64,000 nt of DNA from the NCBI GenBank assembly GCA_040954595.2, contig CM082593.2, forward strand, positions 9,796,001 through 9,860,000. The letters run 5' to 3'. This stretch comes from Balanoglossus misakiensis. Taxonomy: Eukaryota > Hemichordata. Position numbers and translations under genes: made by a program. The notes beneath the pieces were generated by a model, which had not been told where the DNA came from, ran no database searches, and saw nothing but the letters and a program-made list of their open reading frames with translations. Below are positions 21,601 to 34,200 of the stretch, one piece after another (the stretch's first letter is position 1; the number at the start of each line of letters is the position of its first letter).

Positions 21601-23355
21601 TTTATAAGAAGTAAATTATACATAGATATGCATCTTGTTAAAAAGCCCAACAGTCATGATTTTGTTCACATGAGTACTACTGCTGCCAGGACATAACCCA
21701 AATCTTTTGATAATTTTGGCAATGACCTTTGATCTACTATCCCATGCCTTGGCATGTACAGCAGATACAGCCTTCAAATTTGGTGTTCTTATTGACTGTG
21801 CGGTTCAATGTTTGACAATAATATCATTAGTGGTCATGTGGCTTTGGATTTTTGAAAAATATCATAAAAAAAATTCAAAAAATCTATTTCTAATCAAGTT
21901 TTCAAGTAAATTGTGATTGGGTAAACCTTATTGGAGCCAAATTGGATTTTCTGATCTCCGATAAAAGACTAAAATTTCCTATTTCTAGCGTGCTCCTTGA
22001 AACCACACAAATTCTTTTTATGGATATGAGTCACCATAGGACCAGAATATATCAAAATTATTAGACTACTTTCAGATGTTCTTTGATCAAATTTTTACAA
22101 AACTTGATTGAACAACTTGTTTGCGACTCTCGCATGTCCTTTGATCCAGTAATTCCAGAACTTATTTTATGTGGATATGCCTCTTGTTAAAAAGCACATC
22201 TGTCATGATTTTGTTCACATGAGTACTACTGCTGCCAGGACATAACCCAAATCTTTTAGATAATTTTGGCAATGACCTTTGATCTACTATCCCATGCCTT
22301 GGCATGTACAGCAGATACAGCCTTCAAATTTGGTGGACTGGAACACCTTATGAAGAATTAAACTTTAACACAATAATTATGTACATAAGCTATTTCAAGT
22401 TAACCAATAGAGCTTAGAAGTCTGTTTTCTGTTGGACACAGCTCAGTTTGATATCAAAATTTGTTGGCCCAAATTTGCGTGACCTCTGGCTTACTTACAA
22501 TTTCTTAGCATCAATAACAGATACAGCCTTTGCTTTCTGTTGGAACCATGCTAACCACTTTGGTCCCTCCAATGCTGCTTTTAGTTGTAATTGTCTTGTT
22601 CATGGCGGCCATATTGGATTTTCGGTTAACCTTTAAAAGGTGACATTTTTTTCAAAAACTACAGGGCCAATCAAGTTCAAATTGGCTGTGCGGTTCAATG
22701 TTTGACAATAATAACGTTAGTGGTCATGTGGCTTTGGATTTTTGAAAAATAGAATAAAAAAATTTCAAAACATTTATTTCTAATCAAGTTTTCAAGTAAA
22801 ATGTGATTGGGTAAACCTTATTGGAGCCAAATTGGATTTTCTGATCTCCGATAAAAGACTAAAATTTCCTATTTCTAGCGTGCTCATTGAAACCACACAA
22901 ATTCTTTTTATGGATACGAGTCACCATAGGACCAGAATATATCATAATTATTAGACTACTTCCACATGTTCTTTGATCCAGTAATTCCAGAACATATTTT
23001 ATGTGGATATGCCTCTTGTTAAAAAGCACAACAGTCATGATTTTGTTCACATGAGTACTACTGCTGCCAGGACATAACCCAAATCTTTTGATAATTTTGG
23101 CAATGACCTTTGATCTACTATCCCATGCCTTGGCATGTACAGCAGATACAGCCTTCAAATTTGGTGGACTGCAACACCCAATAAAGTATTAAACTTTTAC
23201 ACAATAATTTTGTACATAATCTATTTCAAGTTAACCAATAGAGCTTAGAAATCTGGTTTTTTGTTTGACACTGATCAGTTTAAGATCAAACATTTGTGTC
23301 ACAATTTTGCGTGACCTCTGGCTTACTTTACCATTTCTTTGCATCCACAACAAAA

Positions 23356-23486
23356 TCAAATCAAATCAATCAAGCAAAAAAGTTTATATAGCGCCAAAAT
23401 CCAAAAAGAAATTTTGCCCAATGACGCTCACGGTTAAACCACACTGTATGCTCTTTCGAACATATGAGTTTTCATATGATTTTTTT
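23356..23486 (-). mobile_element. short 5'-truncated retroposon (SINE/LINE 3' end) with 7-bp target duplication
   Basis: Comparison with the paralogous segment near 18695 shows an inserted 131 bp flanked by AACAAAA at 23349-23355 and 23487-23493. On the minus strand the insert ends in GGCGCTATATAAAC and a TTGAT/TTTGA-type tail, a 3'-end arrangement common to SINEs and LINEs of aquatic animals. No protein is encoded. Confidence 0.72.
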
Positions 23487-26400
23487 AACAAAACATCCTT
23501 TGCTTTCTGTTGGAACCATGCTAACTGCTTGGGCCCATCCCATTTCTTCTTAATGGCGGCCATATTGGATATTATGATAACACTTAAAAATTTACATCTT
23601 TTCAACAACTACAAGGCAAATCAAGTTCTAATTTATTGTGCGGTTTAATGTTTGACAATAATATCATTAGTGGTCATGTCACTTTGGTTGCCATATTGGA
23701 TTTTTGAAAAATCTCATGAAAAATTTCACAAATCTTTTCCTAATCACGTTTTCAAGTGAATTGTGATTGGTTTATCCTAATTAAAGCCAAATCGGATTTT
23801 CTAAACACACGATTTAAAAAAAATCCTATTTCTAGCCTACCCAAATTCTTTTAATAGATATGAGTCACCACATGACCAGATTATATTACAATTTTTGGGC
23901 AATTTTCGAATGTCCTTTGATCCATTTTTTCCAGAACTTAATTGTGCGTGGATATGCTTCTTGTCAAAAAGCACACCAGTCATGATTTTGTTCACAGGAG
24001 TTTTGCATCTATAACAGATGCAGCCTTTGCTTTCTGCTGCTAGGAAATAAACAAAATATTTAGAGGACTGAAACACCTAATGAAGTATTAAACTTTAACA
24101 CAATAATTATGTACATAAGCAATTTCAAGTTAACCAATAGAGCTGAGAAGTCTGTTTTCTGTTGGACACAGCTCAGTTTGATATCGAAATTTGTTGGCCC
24201 AAATTTGCGTGACCTCTCGCTTACTTACCATTTCTCAGCATCCATAACAGATACAGCCTTTGCTTTCTGTTCGAACCATGCTAACCGCTTTGGTCCCTCC
24301 AATGCTGCTTTTAGTATTAATTGTCTTCTTCATGGTGGCCATATTGGATTTTCGGATAACCTTTAAAACTTGACATTTTTTTTCAAAAAATACAGGGCCA
24401 ATCAAGTTCTAATTTACTGTGCGGTTCAATGTTTGACAATAATAGTATCAGTAGTGGTCATGTGGCTTTGGATGCCTTATTGGATTTTTGAAAATCTCAT
24501 TAAAAAATCTCATTTATTTTTCCTAATCATGTTCTCAAGTGAATTGTGATTGGTTTAACCTTATTGGAGCCAAATTGAATTTTCTAAAATCCGATTAACA
24601 AATACATTTTCCTATTTCTTGCCTACTAATTGATAGCACACAACTATTTTTTATGGATACGAGTCACCATATGACTAGAATACGTTACATTTTTTGGCAG
24701 CTTTCACACATTCTCTAATCCATTTTTGTTCACTACTTAATTTTATGTGGATATGCCTCTTGTTAAAAAGCACAACAGTCATGATTTTGTTCACATGAGT
24801 ACTACTGCTGCCAGGACATAACCCAAATCTTTTGATAACTTTGGCAATGACCTTTGATCTACTATCCCATGCCTTGGAATGTACAGCAGATACAGCCTTC
24901 AAATTTTTAGGACTGGAATACCTAATGAAGTATTAAACGTTAACACAATAATTATGTACATAAGCAATTTCAAGTTAACCAATATAGCTTAGAAGTCTGG
25001 ATTTTGTTGGACACTGATCAGTTTGATATCAAAATTTGTTGGCACAATTTTGCATGACATCTGGCTTACTTTACCATTTCTCGGCATCTGCTACAGATAC
25101 AGCCTTTGCTTTCTGTTGGAACCATGCTAACCACATTCGTCCCTCCAATGCTGCTTTTAGCTTTGTCTTCGTCATGGCAGCCATATTGGATTTTCTGATA
25201 ACCTTTAAAAGTTGACTCTTTTCAAAAATTACAAGGCCAATAAAGTTCTAATTTACTGTGCGGTTCCAATTTTTTCAATAATAATGTTAGTGGTCATGTG
25301 ACTTTGGATTTATTATGGATTTTTGAAAAATCTCATTAAAAATGTCAAAAATCTTTTTCTACTTAAGTTTTCAAGTGAATTGTGATTGGTTCAACCTTAT
25401 TGGATAAAACTTTTGTATGGATACGAGTCGCCATATGACCAGAATACATGTTTTTGATCCAGTTTTCTCAGAACTTGATTATACAAAATTTTGACAACTA
25501 CACATGTCCTTTGATCCAGTGTTTTCTGAACTTAATTGTATGTGGATACGATTCTTGTTAAAAAGCACAACAGTCATGATTTTGTTTACATGAGTACTGC
25601 TGCTGCCGGAACATAACCTTATTTTTTTATAATTTTGGCAATGACCTTTGATCTACGTTCCCATAACCTGGCATGCACAGCAGATGCATGTTTCAAATTT
25701 AGAGGACTGGAACACCTAATGAAGTACTTTACCATTTCTTGGCATCCACAACAGATACAGCCTTTGCTTTCTTTTGAAACCATGCTAACCAGTTTAGCCC
25801 CTGCAATGCTGCTTGTAAGTTTAATTGTCTTCTTCATGACGGCCATATTGGATTTTCTGATAATTTCTACAAGTTGACATATTTTTTCAAAACTGCAGGG
25901 CAAATCAATTACTAATTGACTGTCCGGTTCAAAGTTTGACAATAATATCATTAGTGGTCATGTGACTTTTGATGCCTTATTGGATTTTTGAAAATCTCAT
26001 TATAATTGTCATTTTTTTATCTAATCAAGTTTTCAAGTGAATTTTGATTGGTTAAATCTCATTGGAGCCAAATTAGATTTTCTAAACTCCGATTAAGAAC
26101 TAAATTTTCCTATTTTTAGCCTATGCATTGATTGCATACAAATTCCTTTAATGGATACGAGTCACCATACGACTAGAATATGTTACAATTTTTTGGCAAC
26201 TTTCACATGTCCTTTGATCCAACCTTTTTCAACACCTAATAATACAAATTTTTGGCAACTTTCATTTGTTCTTTGATCCAGATCTTTCAGAACTTAATTA
26301 AATCTTATTGAAGCCAAATTGGATTTTATGAATTCTGATTAAAAACTAAAATTTCCTTTTTCTGGGCTACTCATTGATTGCACACCAATTCTTTTTATAG

Positions 26401-26689
26401 ATACGAGTCTTCATATGACCAGAATACATTGCATTTTTTTGGCAACTTTCGCATGTATTTTGATCTAGTTTTTTTCAGAACTTAATTATTCGTGGATGTG
26501 CCTCTTGTTGAAAAGCACAACAGTGATGATTTTTGTCACATTACTGCTGCCAGGACATATTTTGGCATTGAACTTCGTTCTACATTTGGCACCTGTATTC
26601 TTTTCTGAATATCTTATTGCGGCAAGACTAGTAGCACTAGAGGTTTGGTTTTTGATGTATATGGACAAGTATGGGACTTAGGTATTTTT

Positions 26690-27440
26690 GTTACATTTGG
26701 AATCCACTGGACCAATGTTGACCTTATTAAATATGTGCATATCTAATGCTGAGCTTACCCATATTGTTACAGGTTGAATTTTTTATGAACATGCTCTACT
26801 TTTGGACTTAATTTTTTTGCTGAATTTCTTGACCAATGATAATCTTATAAATATGTGCTTACGTAATTGTAGACTAGACAATGAAGCTTTGAGTCTGGGT
26901 TTCCTTGAACATAGACCACTATGCAATCAAAATTTTTTCTGACATTTTTGATGGCTTTGGTTTTGGACATTTTTGATGGACCTATTTTTCCATGCCTTGG
27001 CATGCACAGCAGATAACGTCTTACAATTTTGAAGGCTGGAACACCTAATAACCAGGTTAACCAATAGAGCCAGAAGTCTTGTTTTTCATTTTACACTGAT
27101 CATTTTGGAAGAAAAATTTGTTGACAATTTTGGGTGAGCTCTTGGTGACCTTTGATCAACTTTCCTATAAACATAGCAGATATAGCATTGGCACTCTCTG
27201 GTATCCATAGGAACTGCTTAGACCTAGCCAATGTTGGTCGCACCTTATTTTTTTTTATTAATTGACCATATGTACCCCTTGACCCTCAGTTTGTTGGGTT
27301 GGGCTGGCTTGCCACATTAATGCTATCATAAGGGGCACAAGCCAGGCGAGGTAGATCTGGAAAACCGCAGCACCTACAGGGCTGAAACTTGGTAGGGTGA
27401 TAGGGGCCAATGAGTAGACCTAGAGTGGCCGTGAATATTT
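26690..27440. other. diverged flank of the ~1-kb repeat family
   Basis: This contains only weakly matching blocks (for example TGACCTTTGATCAAC at 27146 and CCATGCCTTGGCATGCACAG near 26990). No gene is recognised. Confidence 0.45.
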
Positions 27441-27891
27441 AATTAGTCACGTGACCTGGCGGCCATATTAGATTTTCCGAAAACCGTTAAATGACTACTG
27501 GGCCAATCGAGTTCAAATTTTGTGTGCAGGTAGCCTACCTTCTGTCCATCATTTTACCCCATTGAAATCATGATGTCAAATATAAAGTTTTTTTGCTACA
27601 ATTTCTTTTCTGAAAAACTACTTAAAACTTTTAAAATCTTCTTCTCCAGAAGCAGTGATCGCCGAGTTATGGGATTCGGGGTATGCAGTCACCTAACCTA
27701 TGTCTTTCAAGTTTGCGAAGTGCACTGTGATTGGTCGATCATTATGGCGGCCATATTGGATTTCCTGAAAACCATTGAAAAATGTAAATTCCGTTCTATA
27801 GCCAAAATGTTGACACCAAGGAAATTATTTTTGTGGATATAAGTCATCATATAACCGGAACTTGTCACAATTTTGGGGGGCAATTTTCACA

Positions 27892-28600
27892 TGACCTTTG
27901 ACCCAGTTTTAAACCAACTAATTATATATGCATATTCCCCATACCTCCTCTTTTAAAAGCACTACAGTCATGAATTTTGTGGACATGGGTACCAATGCTG
28001 TCAGGACATGACACAAATATTTTGGCAATGACCTTTGACCTATTTCTGAAACATCATTTTTCTGCATATCTAAATCCAGGCTAACCAATAGGGCTCCAGG
28101 TCTGGTTTTTGTTGGACATGGCCCACTATGGGGTCAAACGTTTATGCCCAAATTTTGGGTGACCTTTGACCTACTTTCCCATATCTCAGCTTCCAGAGCA
28201 GTTACAGCCCTGGCTATTGGGGGATTGACCACCTAATAGAGTCTTACACAATACCTCATTAATTATGTGCATATCTTATTCCAAGCTAACCAACAGGGCT
28301 AGATGTTTGGTTTTTGTTGTATAAGGACATATGTGGTGTCAAAATTTTTGCTCAAATTTTGGTGACCTCAGGTGACCTTTGACCTTCTTCCCTATATCTC
28401 GGCATCCAGACAGGATAGAGCCTTGGCTTTAGGAGGGATTGAACACCTTTTGGGGTCTTTTATGTTACCTCATTAATTATGCACATATCTAATTCCAGGC
28501 TAACCAATAGGGCTAGAGGTTTGGTTTTTGTTGGTCATGGACAAGTATGGTGTCAAAATGTTTTGCCCAAATTTGGGTGAACTCAGGTGACCTTTGACCT
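27892..28600 (-). promoter_or_regulatory. five DR1-type nuclear-receptor half-site pairs
   Basis: TGACCTTTGACCT occurs at 28029, 28160, 28373 and 28588, and TGACCTTTGACCC at 27892. The reverse complement AGGTCAAAGGTCA is the perfect DR1 element bound by HNF4- and RXR-type receptors. The motif is part of the repeat unit, so its recurrence follows from duplication. Function is not shown. Confidence 0.4.
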
Positions 28601-28700
28601 ACTTTCCCATATCTTGGTATCCACAGCAGATACAGCTTTGGGATTCGCTGGTTACCATGGGAACCGTTTGTGCCCCACCAACGCTGCTTGCAGCTTTAAT
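28078..28700 (+). repeat. three ~210-bp tandem units
   Basis: Units start near 28078, 28286 and 28498. Each has CTAACCAATAGGGCT or a close variant, then TGGTTTTTGTTG, then TGACCTTTGACCT, then a CCCATATCT block. They look like an older, simpler form of part of the ~1-kb family upstream. Confidence 0.75.
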
Positions 28701-28734
28701 TATCATTGATTTCATGTATTTAATTCTTTCATTC

Positions 28735-28830
28735 TTTTTTCTTCTGTAGGTCCCACCGGTACTCTTCTTCTTCTCTCTCTCTTCCTTTCTTTCTTTCTTT
28801 TTTCTCTCTTCTCTTCTTTTTTTCCCTGTA
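28735..28830. repeat. pyrimidine-rich tracts ending in CTGTAGG
   Basis: CT-rich runs end in CTGTAGG at about 28745 and 28827, and again at about 29192, each followed by a similar CCC...GGTA segment. They resemble splice acceptors but are part of a duplicated block. Confidence 0.6.
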
Positions 28831-28844
28831 GGCCCCAATGGTAA

Positions 28845-29400
28845 CACCATAATCAACCTACTAACGTAAAATTTGATGGATGGGTGGAGCGGAGTGTCAA
28901 CCATAGTCAACCTACTAATATAAACTTTGATGGATGGATGGAGCGGAGCGTCAACCATAGTCAACCTACTAATATTAAACTTTGATGGATGGATGGGAAG
29001 GAGCGTCAACCATAGTCAACCTACTAAATATAAACTTTGATGGATGGATGGGGCGGAGCGTCAACCATAGTCAACCTGCTGAAATATAAACTTTGATGGA
29101 TGGATGGTGCCATGGAGCGTCAACTTAAACGATGGAGAAGTGGAAGGATGGAGAAGAAGAGTTTTTTTTCTCTTTTTTCTCTTTTTTTTCCTGTAGGGCT
29201 CACTGGTAACACCATAATCAACCTACTAACGTAAAATTTGATGGATGGATGGATGGAGCGGAGTGTCAACCATAGTCAACCTACTAATATTAAACTTTGA
29301 TGGATGGATGGAGCGGAGCGTCAACCATAGTCAACCTGCTGAAATATAAACTTTGGTGGATGGATGGTGCCGTGGAGCGTCAACTTAAAGGATGGAGATG
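28845..29400. repeat. minisatellite, ~54-60-bp units in two blocks
   Basis: Units contain GTCAACCTACTAATATAAAC, TTTGATGGATGGATGG and GAGCGGAGCGTCAACCAT. Block one is 28845-29130 and block two 29205-29385. The T-rich tract and the CTGTAGG segment between them are also duplicated, so a larger ~360-bp segment was copied once. Confidence 0.85.
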
Positions 29401-29459
29401 TGGAAGGATGGAGAAGTGGAGTTTCAACATAATAAACCTATTGACCGAAATTATGAGGT

Positions 29460-30060
29460 AGAGTTATATAGGAGTACAAAACGAAGTGATCGTAATATAA
29501 AACTTAATAGTCCAATAAATCAGGTTAATAATTGGTAGTGATTACTTATGCTAAAATGAGGTTAACAGCAATGGCTTTGTGCAGGGTATGATAATAGGTT
29601 CATAAATGTGTATGGTATAATAAAGGCGAACAAATATGAATGGTTTAATAAAAGGGTTACAAATGTGATGATGGCTTATGGTAAAATTTGAGTGTACACA
29701 GGTTATACAGGGGTAACAGTGGTTTTTTGGATGAAGGGAATGATAATAGGGTAACAAATGTGACTGGTATAAAAGGTATAATAATGGGTTTATAATATGA
29801 TGATGACTTGTGTACACAGGTTATAATGGGTATATGAATGAGAAGGGTATAATAAATGGTGATAACTGTGTCGGGTTTAATAAAGGTAACACTCATGGAA
29901 GGGTATAATAACGATTAATAATTGCGGTGATGGCTTATGGTGATATTAAGTATACAAGGGTGTTAATATTGATGATGATGACAGAGGTATAATAATGATA
30001 TAACATTAAATAAGTGTCCAGGGTCTAATAATCATGTTGGTTCATTAATTGGTTAATGTG
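29460..30060. repeat. degenerate AT-rich repeat tract
   Basis: Loose reiterations of GGTATAATAA, GGTAACAAATGTGA and GTGATGGCTTATGGT recur every 50-130 bp with drift. The reading frames on the minus strand are repeat artefacts. Confidence 0.6.
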
Positions 30061-31220
30061 TATGTTTTATGAATAACATGCTATTATTTCTCAGATAGAT
30101 AATACTCGTCAGCATCGTTATTCAGTGGAATTTCTCGCAACGGTACCCGTGATCGTATTCGCGCATGGACACATTGTACGCGACAGACAGGCAGAACATG
30201 TTAGGTTAGCTAAACCTCCCCACCCCATCCAAATTCCAAATTTAGCTTAGATCATGGGGTGAGAGGAGGAGAGGACAGTTTTTTTTTCCTCTTTTGTAAC
30301 TGGTCTGAGGTTTTTAACTGCCCTTTAGGCGCGTAAATTAGATATGTAATCATACAAGTAGTTATCTTGCTTTATTTGAAAACAATTATGATAGAGCTCT
30401 GCGAGATTATGTACACGATAGTGTGTTATATAATGCTAAGGTAAAAGTAAACTTAACCCACTAACCCATCACTCTATTGTGTGCATAATTTGCAGATGCT
30501 ATTTTGACTGGCCCATTGTCACAGTTCAACCACATGACACCTTGTTTCAAAAAGAGCAGAAACTATTTGTGTTAATTTCTTTCAGGTTAACTACATGACA
30601 CATTGTTTCAAATTGGCCTGCAAGATTTACTACTTGAACCTCCACCCCCCTCCAGCCCCCCCCCCCCCCAAAACAAAATAAAAATAAAAAATTAGGGATT
30701 AATCAATCGCTATATTATGAACATTCACATGAAAATTATGCAACCAAATTAGAGGTATTCTGGAGGCGTCTTCTGATGTCAGGTGGTTCAAATCCACCAA
30801 TACCTAAGCTGGAAACATAACTTTTCATTGGTGTTCATATATGGCAAATAAAACATGCATATTCATATTCTCAAATTTCAGAAATGAACAAATTGAAGTA
30901 GATTCTTTTCGATATGCCTTTATAAACCAACTTTAATCCTATTTTACCCACTTTACTCAAAATGTTGTGTTTAAATTGCCCACAAGTAAGTCTTTTCTTA
31001 TCTGCATATATTCATAATGTTTTCCGCAAAGTGTACAACTGCATGTCTTGTGATCAGTATTGTGACATCTAAGAAGAACGGGAACTGGTCAGAGAACTGG
31101 GATATGGGAGCTGACAAACTGAGTTGTTGGAAATTCAAAGAGACTAATTTGCACTTTTCCACATTTTCTTGAAATCTGACTAGGAGCTAAACAAGGCACC
31201 ATACAGAAAGGTCATTCTGT
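30061..31220. other. unassigned DNA before the satellite
   Basis: This holds a C-rich tract (30643-30670, including 13 or so consecutive C) followed by A-rich sequence, and a truncated tRNA-like sequence at 30753. Otherwise no gene is seen. Confidence 0.45.
30753..30805 (+). pseudogene. truncated tRNA-like sequence (acceptor stem plus T arm)
   Basis: AGGTATT (30753-30759) pairs perfectly with AATACCT (30799-30805). Immediately before the latter is a perfect T arm: GGTGG, the loop TTCAAAT, CCACC. The GGTTCAAATCC segment is a good B box. Only 22 nt lie between the acceptor strand and the T arm, so the D and anticodon arms cannot both be present. It is a tRNA pseudogene or a tRNA-derived repeat fragment. 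Confidence 0.5.
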
Positions 31221-31230
31221 CACATAGTCA

Positions 31231-31266
31231 TAGTCCAGTGGTTAGAGGATCATGGGTTCGAACCCT
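31231..31266 (+). pseudogene. tRNA-derived head (A box and B box) joined to the satellite
   Basis: TAGTCCAGTGGTTAGAGGAT (31231-31250) matches tRNA positions 8-26 with a pairable D arm. GGTTCGAACC (31255-31264) is a consensus B box in a T arm. The anticodon arm is missing. The first satellite block (CACTTTGACATGGG) starts directly after it. This is the usual layout of a tRNA-derived SINE head, here shortened. Confidence 0.55.
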
Positions 31267-34200
31267 GTCACTTTGACATGGGTATTAAATGTGTATATGG
31301 GGATTTAAAGTTGTCAGTAAATCCCTGGGTTAATACGTGGCGGAAAGCACTGTACTTTGACATTGCTAATGCAACGATGACATTGAATGGGATTCTTTGC
31401 ATTAGGGCAAATGGCGAAGCAAGCTCAATGATGCATCAGAGTAGACGGTGATGCAAGCTCTGCACTATCACATGGGTATTTAATGTTAAATGTAAATCCA
31501 TAGGTTAATACGTGGCCAAAAGCACTCTATTTTGACATTGTTAATGAAACGATGACATTGAATCTGATTCTTTGCATCAGGGCAAATGGCGAAGCAAGGT
31601 TGATGATGCATCAGGGTAGATAGTGATGCAATCACTTCACTTTGACATGGGTATTAAATGCATATGGGGATTTCAAGTTGATGATAAATCCCTGGGTTAA
31701 TACGTGTCCAAAAGCACTGTACTTTGACATTGCTAATGCAACGATGACATTGAATCAGATTCTTTGCATCAGGTTAAATGGCGAAGCAAGGTTGATGATG
31801 CATCAGGGTAGATAGTGATGCAAGCTCTGCACTTTGACATGGGTATAAAATGCCTACAGGGGGATTTAAAGTTGTCTGTAAATCCCTGGGTTAATACGTG
31901 TCCAAAAGCACTGTACTTTGACATTGCTAATGCAACGATGACATTGAATCTGATTCTTTGCATCAGGGTAAATGGCGAAGCAAGGTTGATGATGCATCAG
32001 GGTAGATAGTGATGCAAGCTCTGCACTTTGACATGGGTATAAAATGCCTACAAGGGGATTTAAAGTTGTCTGTAAATCCCTGGGTTAATACGTGGCGGAA
32101 AGCACTGTACTTTGACATTGCATATGCAATGGTGACATTGAATGGGATTCTTTGCATTAGGGCAAATGGCGAAGCAAGCTCAATGATGCATCAGAGTAGA
32201 TGGTGATGCAAACTCTGCACTTTCACATGGGTATTTAATGTTAAATGTAAATCCATAGGTTAATACGTGTCCAAAAGCACTCTAATTTGACATTGCTAAT
32301 GCAACGATGACATTGAATCTGATTCTTTGCATCAGGGCAAATGGCGAAGCAAGGTTGATGATGCATCAGGGTAGATAGTGATGCAAGCTCTGCACTTTGA
32401 CATGGGTATAAAATGCCTACAGGGGGATTTCAAGTTGATGATAAATCCCTGGGTTAATACGTGGCGGAAAGCACTGTACTTTGACATTGCATATGCAATG
32501 GTGACATTGAATGGGATTCTTTGCATTAGGGCAAATGGCGAAGCAAGCTCAATGATGCATCAGAGTAGATGGTGATGCAAACTCTGCACTTTAACATGGG
32601 TATTGAATGTTAACTGTAAATCCATAGGTTAATACGTGGCCAAAAGCACTCTAATTTGACATTGCTAATGCAACGATGACTTTGAATCTGATTCTTTGCA
32701 TCAGGGCAAATGGCGAAGCAAGGTTGATGATGCATCAGGGTAGATAGTGATGCAATCACTTAACTTTGACATGGGTATTAAATGCATATGGGGATTTCAA
32801 GTTGATGATAAATCCCTGGGTTAATACGTGTCCAAAAGCACTGTACTTTGACATTGCTAATGTAACGATGACATTGAATCTGTTTCTTTGCATCAGGGTA
32901 AATGGCGTAGCAAGCTTTATATTGCATCAGGGAAGATAGTGATGCAAACACTTCACTTTGACATGGGTGTAAAATGCCTACAGGGGGATTTAAAGTTGTC
33001 TGTAAATCCCTGGGTTAATACGTGTCCAAAAGCACTGTACTTTGACATTGCTAATGCAACGATGACATTGAATCTGATTCTTTGCATCAGGGTAAATGGC
33101 GAAGCAAGGTTGATGATGCATCAGGGTAGATAGTGATGCAAGCTCTGCACTTTGACATGGGTATAAAATGCCTACTGGGGGATTTAAAGTTGTCTGTAAA
33201 TCCCTGGGTTAATACGTGGCGGAAAGCACTGTACTTGGACATTGCATATGCAATGGTGACATTGAATGGGATTATTTGCATTAGGGCAAATGGCGAAGCA
33301 AGCTCAATGATGCATCAGAGTAGATGGTGATGCAAACTCTGCACTTTCACATGGGTATTTAATGTTAAATGTAAATCCATAGGTTAATACGTGGCCAAAA
33401 GCACTCTAATTTGACATTGCTAATGCAACGATGACATTGAATCTGATTCTTTGCATCAGGGCAAATGGCGAAGCAAGGTTGATGATGCATCAGGGTAGAT
33501 AGTGATGCAATCACTTCAATTTGACATGGGTATTAAATGCATATGGGGATTTCAAGTTGATGATAAATCCCTGGGTTAATACGTGTCCAAAAGCACTGTA
33601 CTTTGACATTGCTAATGTAACGATGACATTGAATCTGATTCTTTGCATCAGGGTAAATGGCGTAGCAAGCTTTATGATGCATCAGGGTAGATAGTGATGC
33701 AAACACTTCACTTTGACATGGGTATTAAATGCATATGGGGATTTCAGGTTGTTGAAAAATCTGTGGGTTAATTCGTGTCGAAAAGCACTGTACTTTGACA
33801 TTGCTAATGCAATGATGACATTGAATCTGATTCTTTGCATCAGGGTAAATGGCGTAGCAAGCTTTATGATGCATCAGGGTATATAGTGTTGCAAACACTT
33901 CACTTTGACATGGGTATAAAATGCCTACAGGGGGATTTACAGTTGTCTGTAAATCCCTGGGTTAATACGTGTCCAAAAGCACTGTACTTTGACATTGCTA
34001 ATGCAACGATGACATTGAATCTGATTCTTTGCATCAGGGTAAATGGCGAAGCAAGGTTGATTATGCATCAGAGTAGATGGTGATGCAAACTCTGCACTTT
34101 CACATGGGTATTTAATGTTAAATGTAAATCCATAGGTTAATACGTGGCCAAAAGCACTCTAATTTGACATTGCTAATGCAACGATGACATTGAATCTGAT

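Larger units (their letters stand above)
15286..28720 (+). repeat. amplified ~1-kb noncoding repeat family (about 12 copies)
   Basis: A segment containing TTGGAACCATGCTAACC, CTTCTTCATGGCGGCCATAT, TGACCTTTGATCTAC and related blocks recurs. The first block appears near 15286, 17133, 18077, 18728, 19611, 22540, 23513, 24272, 25117, 25780, 27210 and 28650. Copies run in one direction with large indels. Those after 26.5 kb are the most diverged. Short frames inside are broken in different places in different copies, so the family is not a protein gene. Cassettes 2 and 3 sit inside it. Confidence 0.8.

Noticed and set aside
27570-27842. 90-codon frame in the old repeat unit
   Set aside because: It contains the GGCCATATTGGATTT block of the noncoding repeat family, which is broken in other frames elsewhere, so it is chance.
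29551-29896. Histidine/isoleucine/tyrosine-rich frames on the minus strand
   Set aside because: They are translations of a degenerate AT-rich tandem repeat and overlap each other in two frames.
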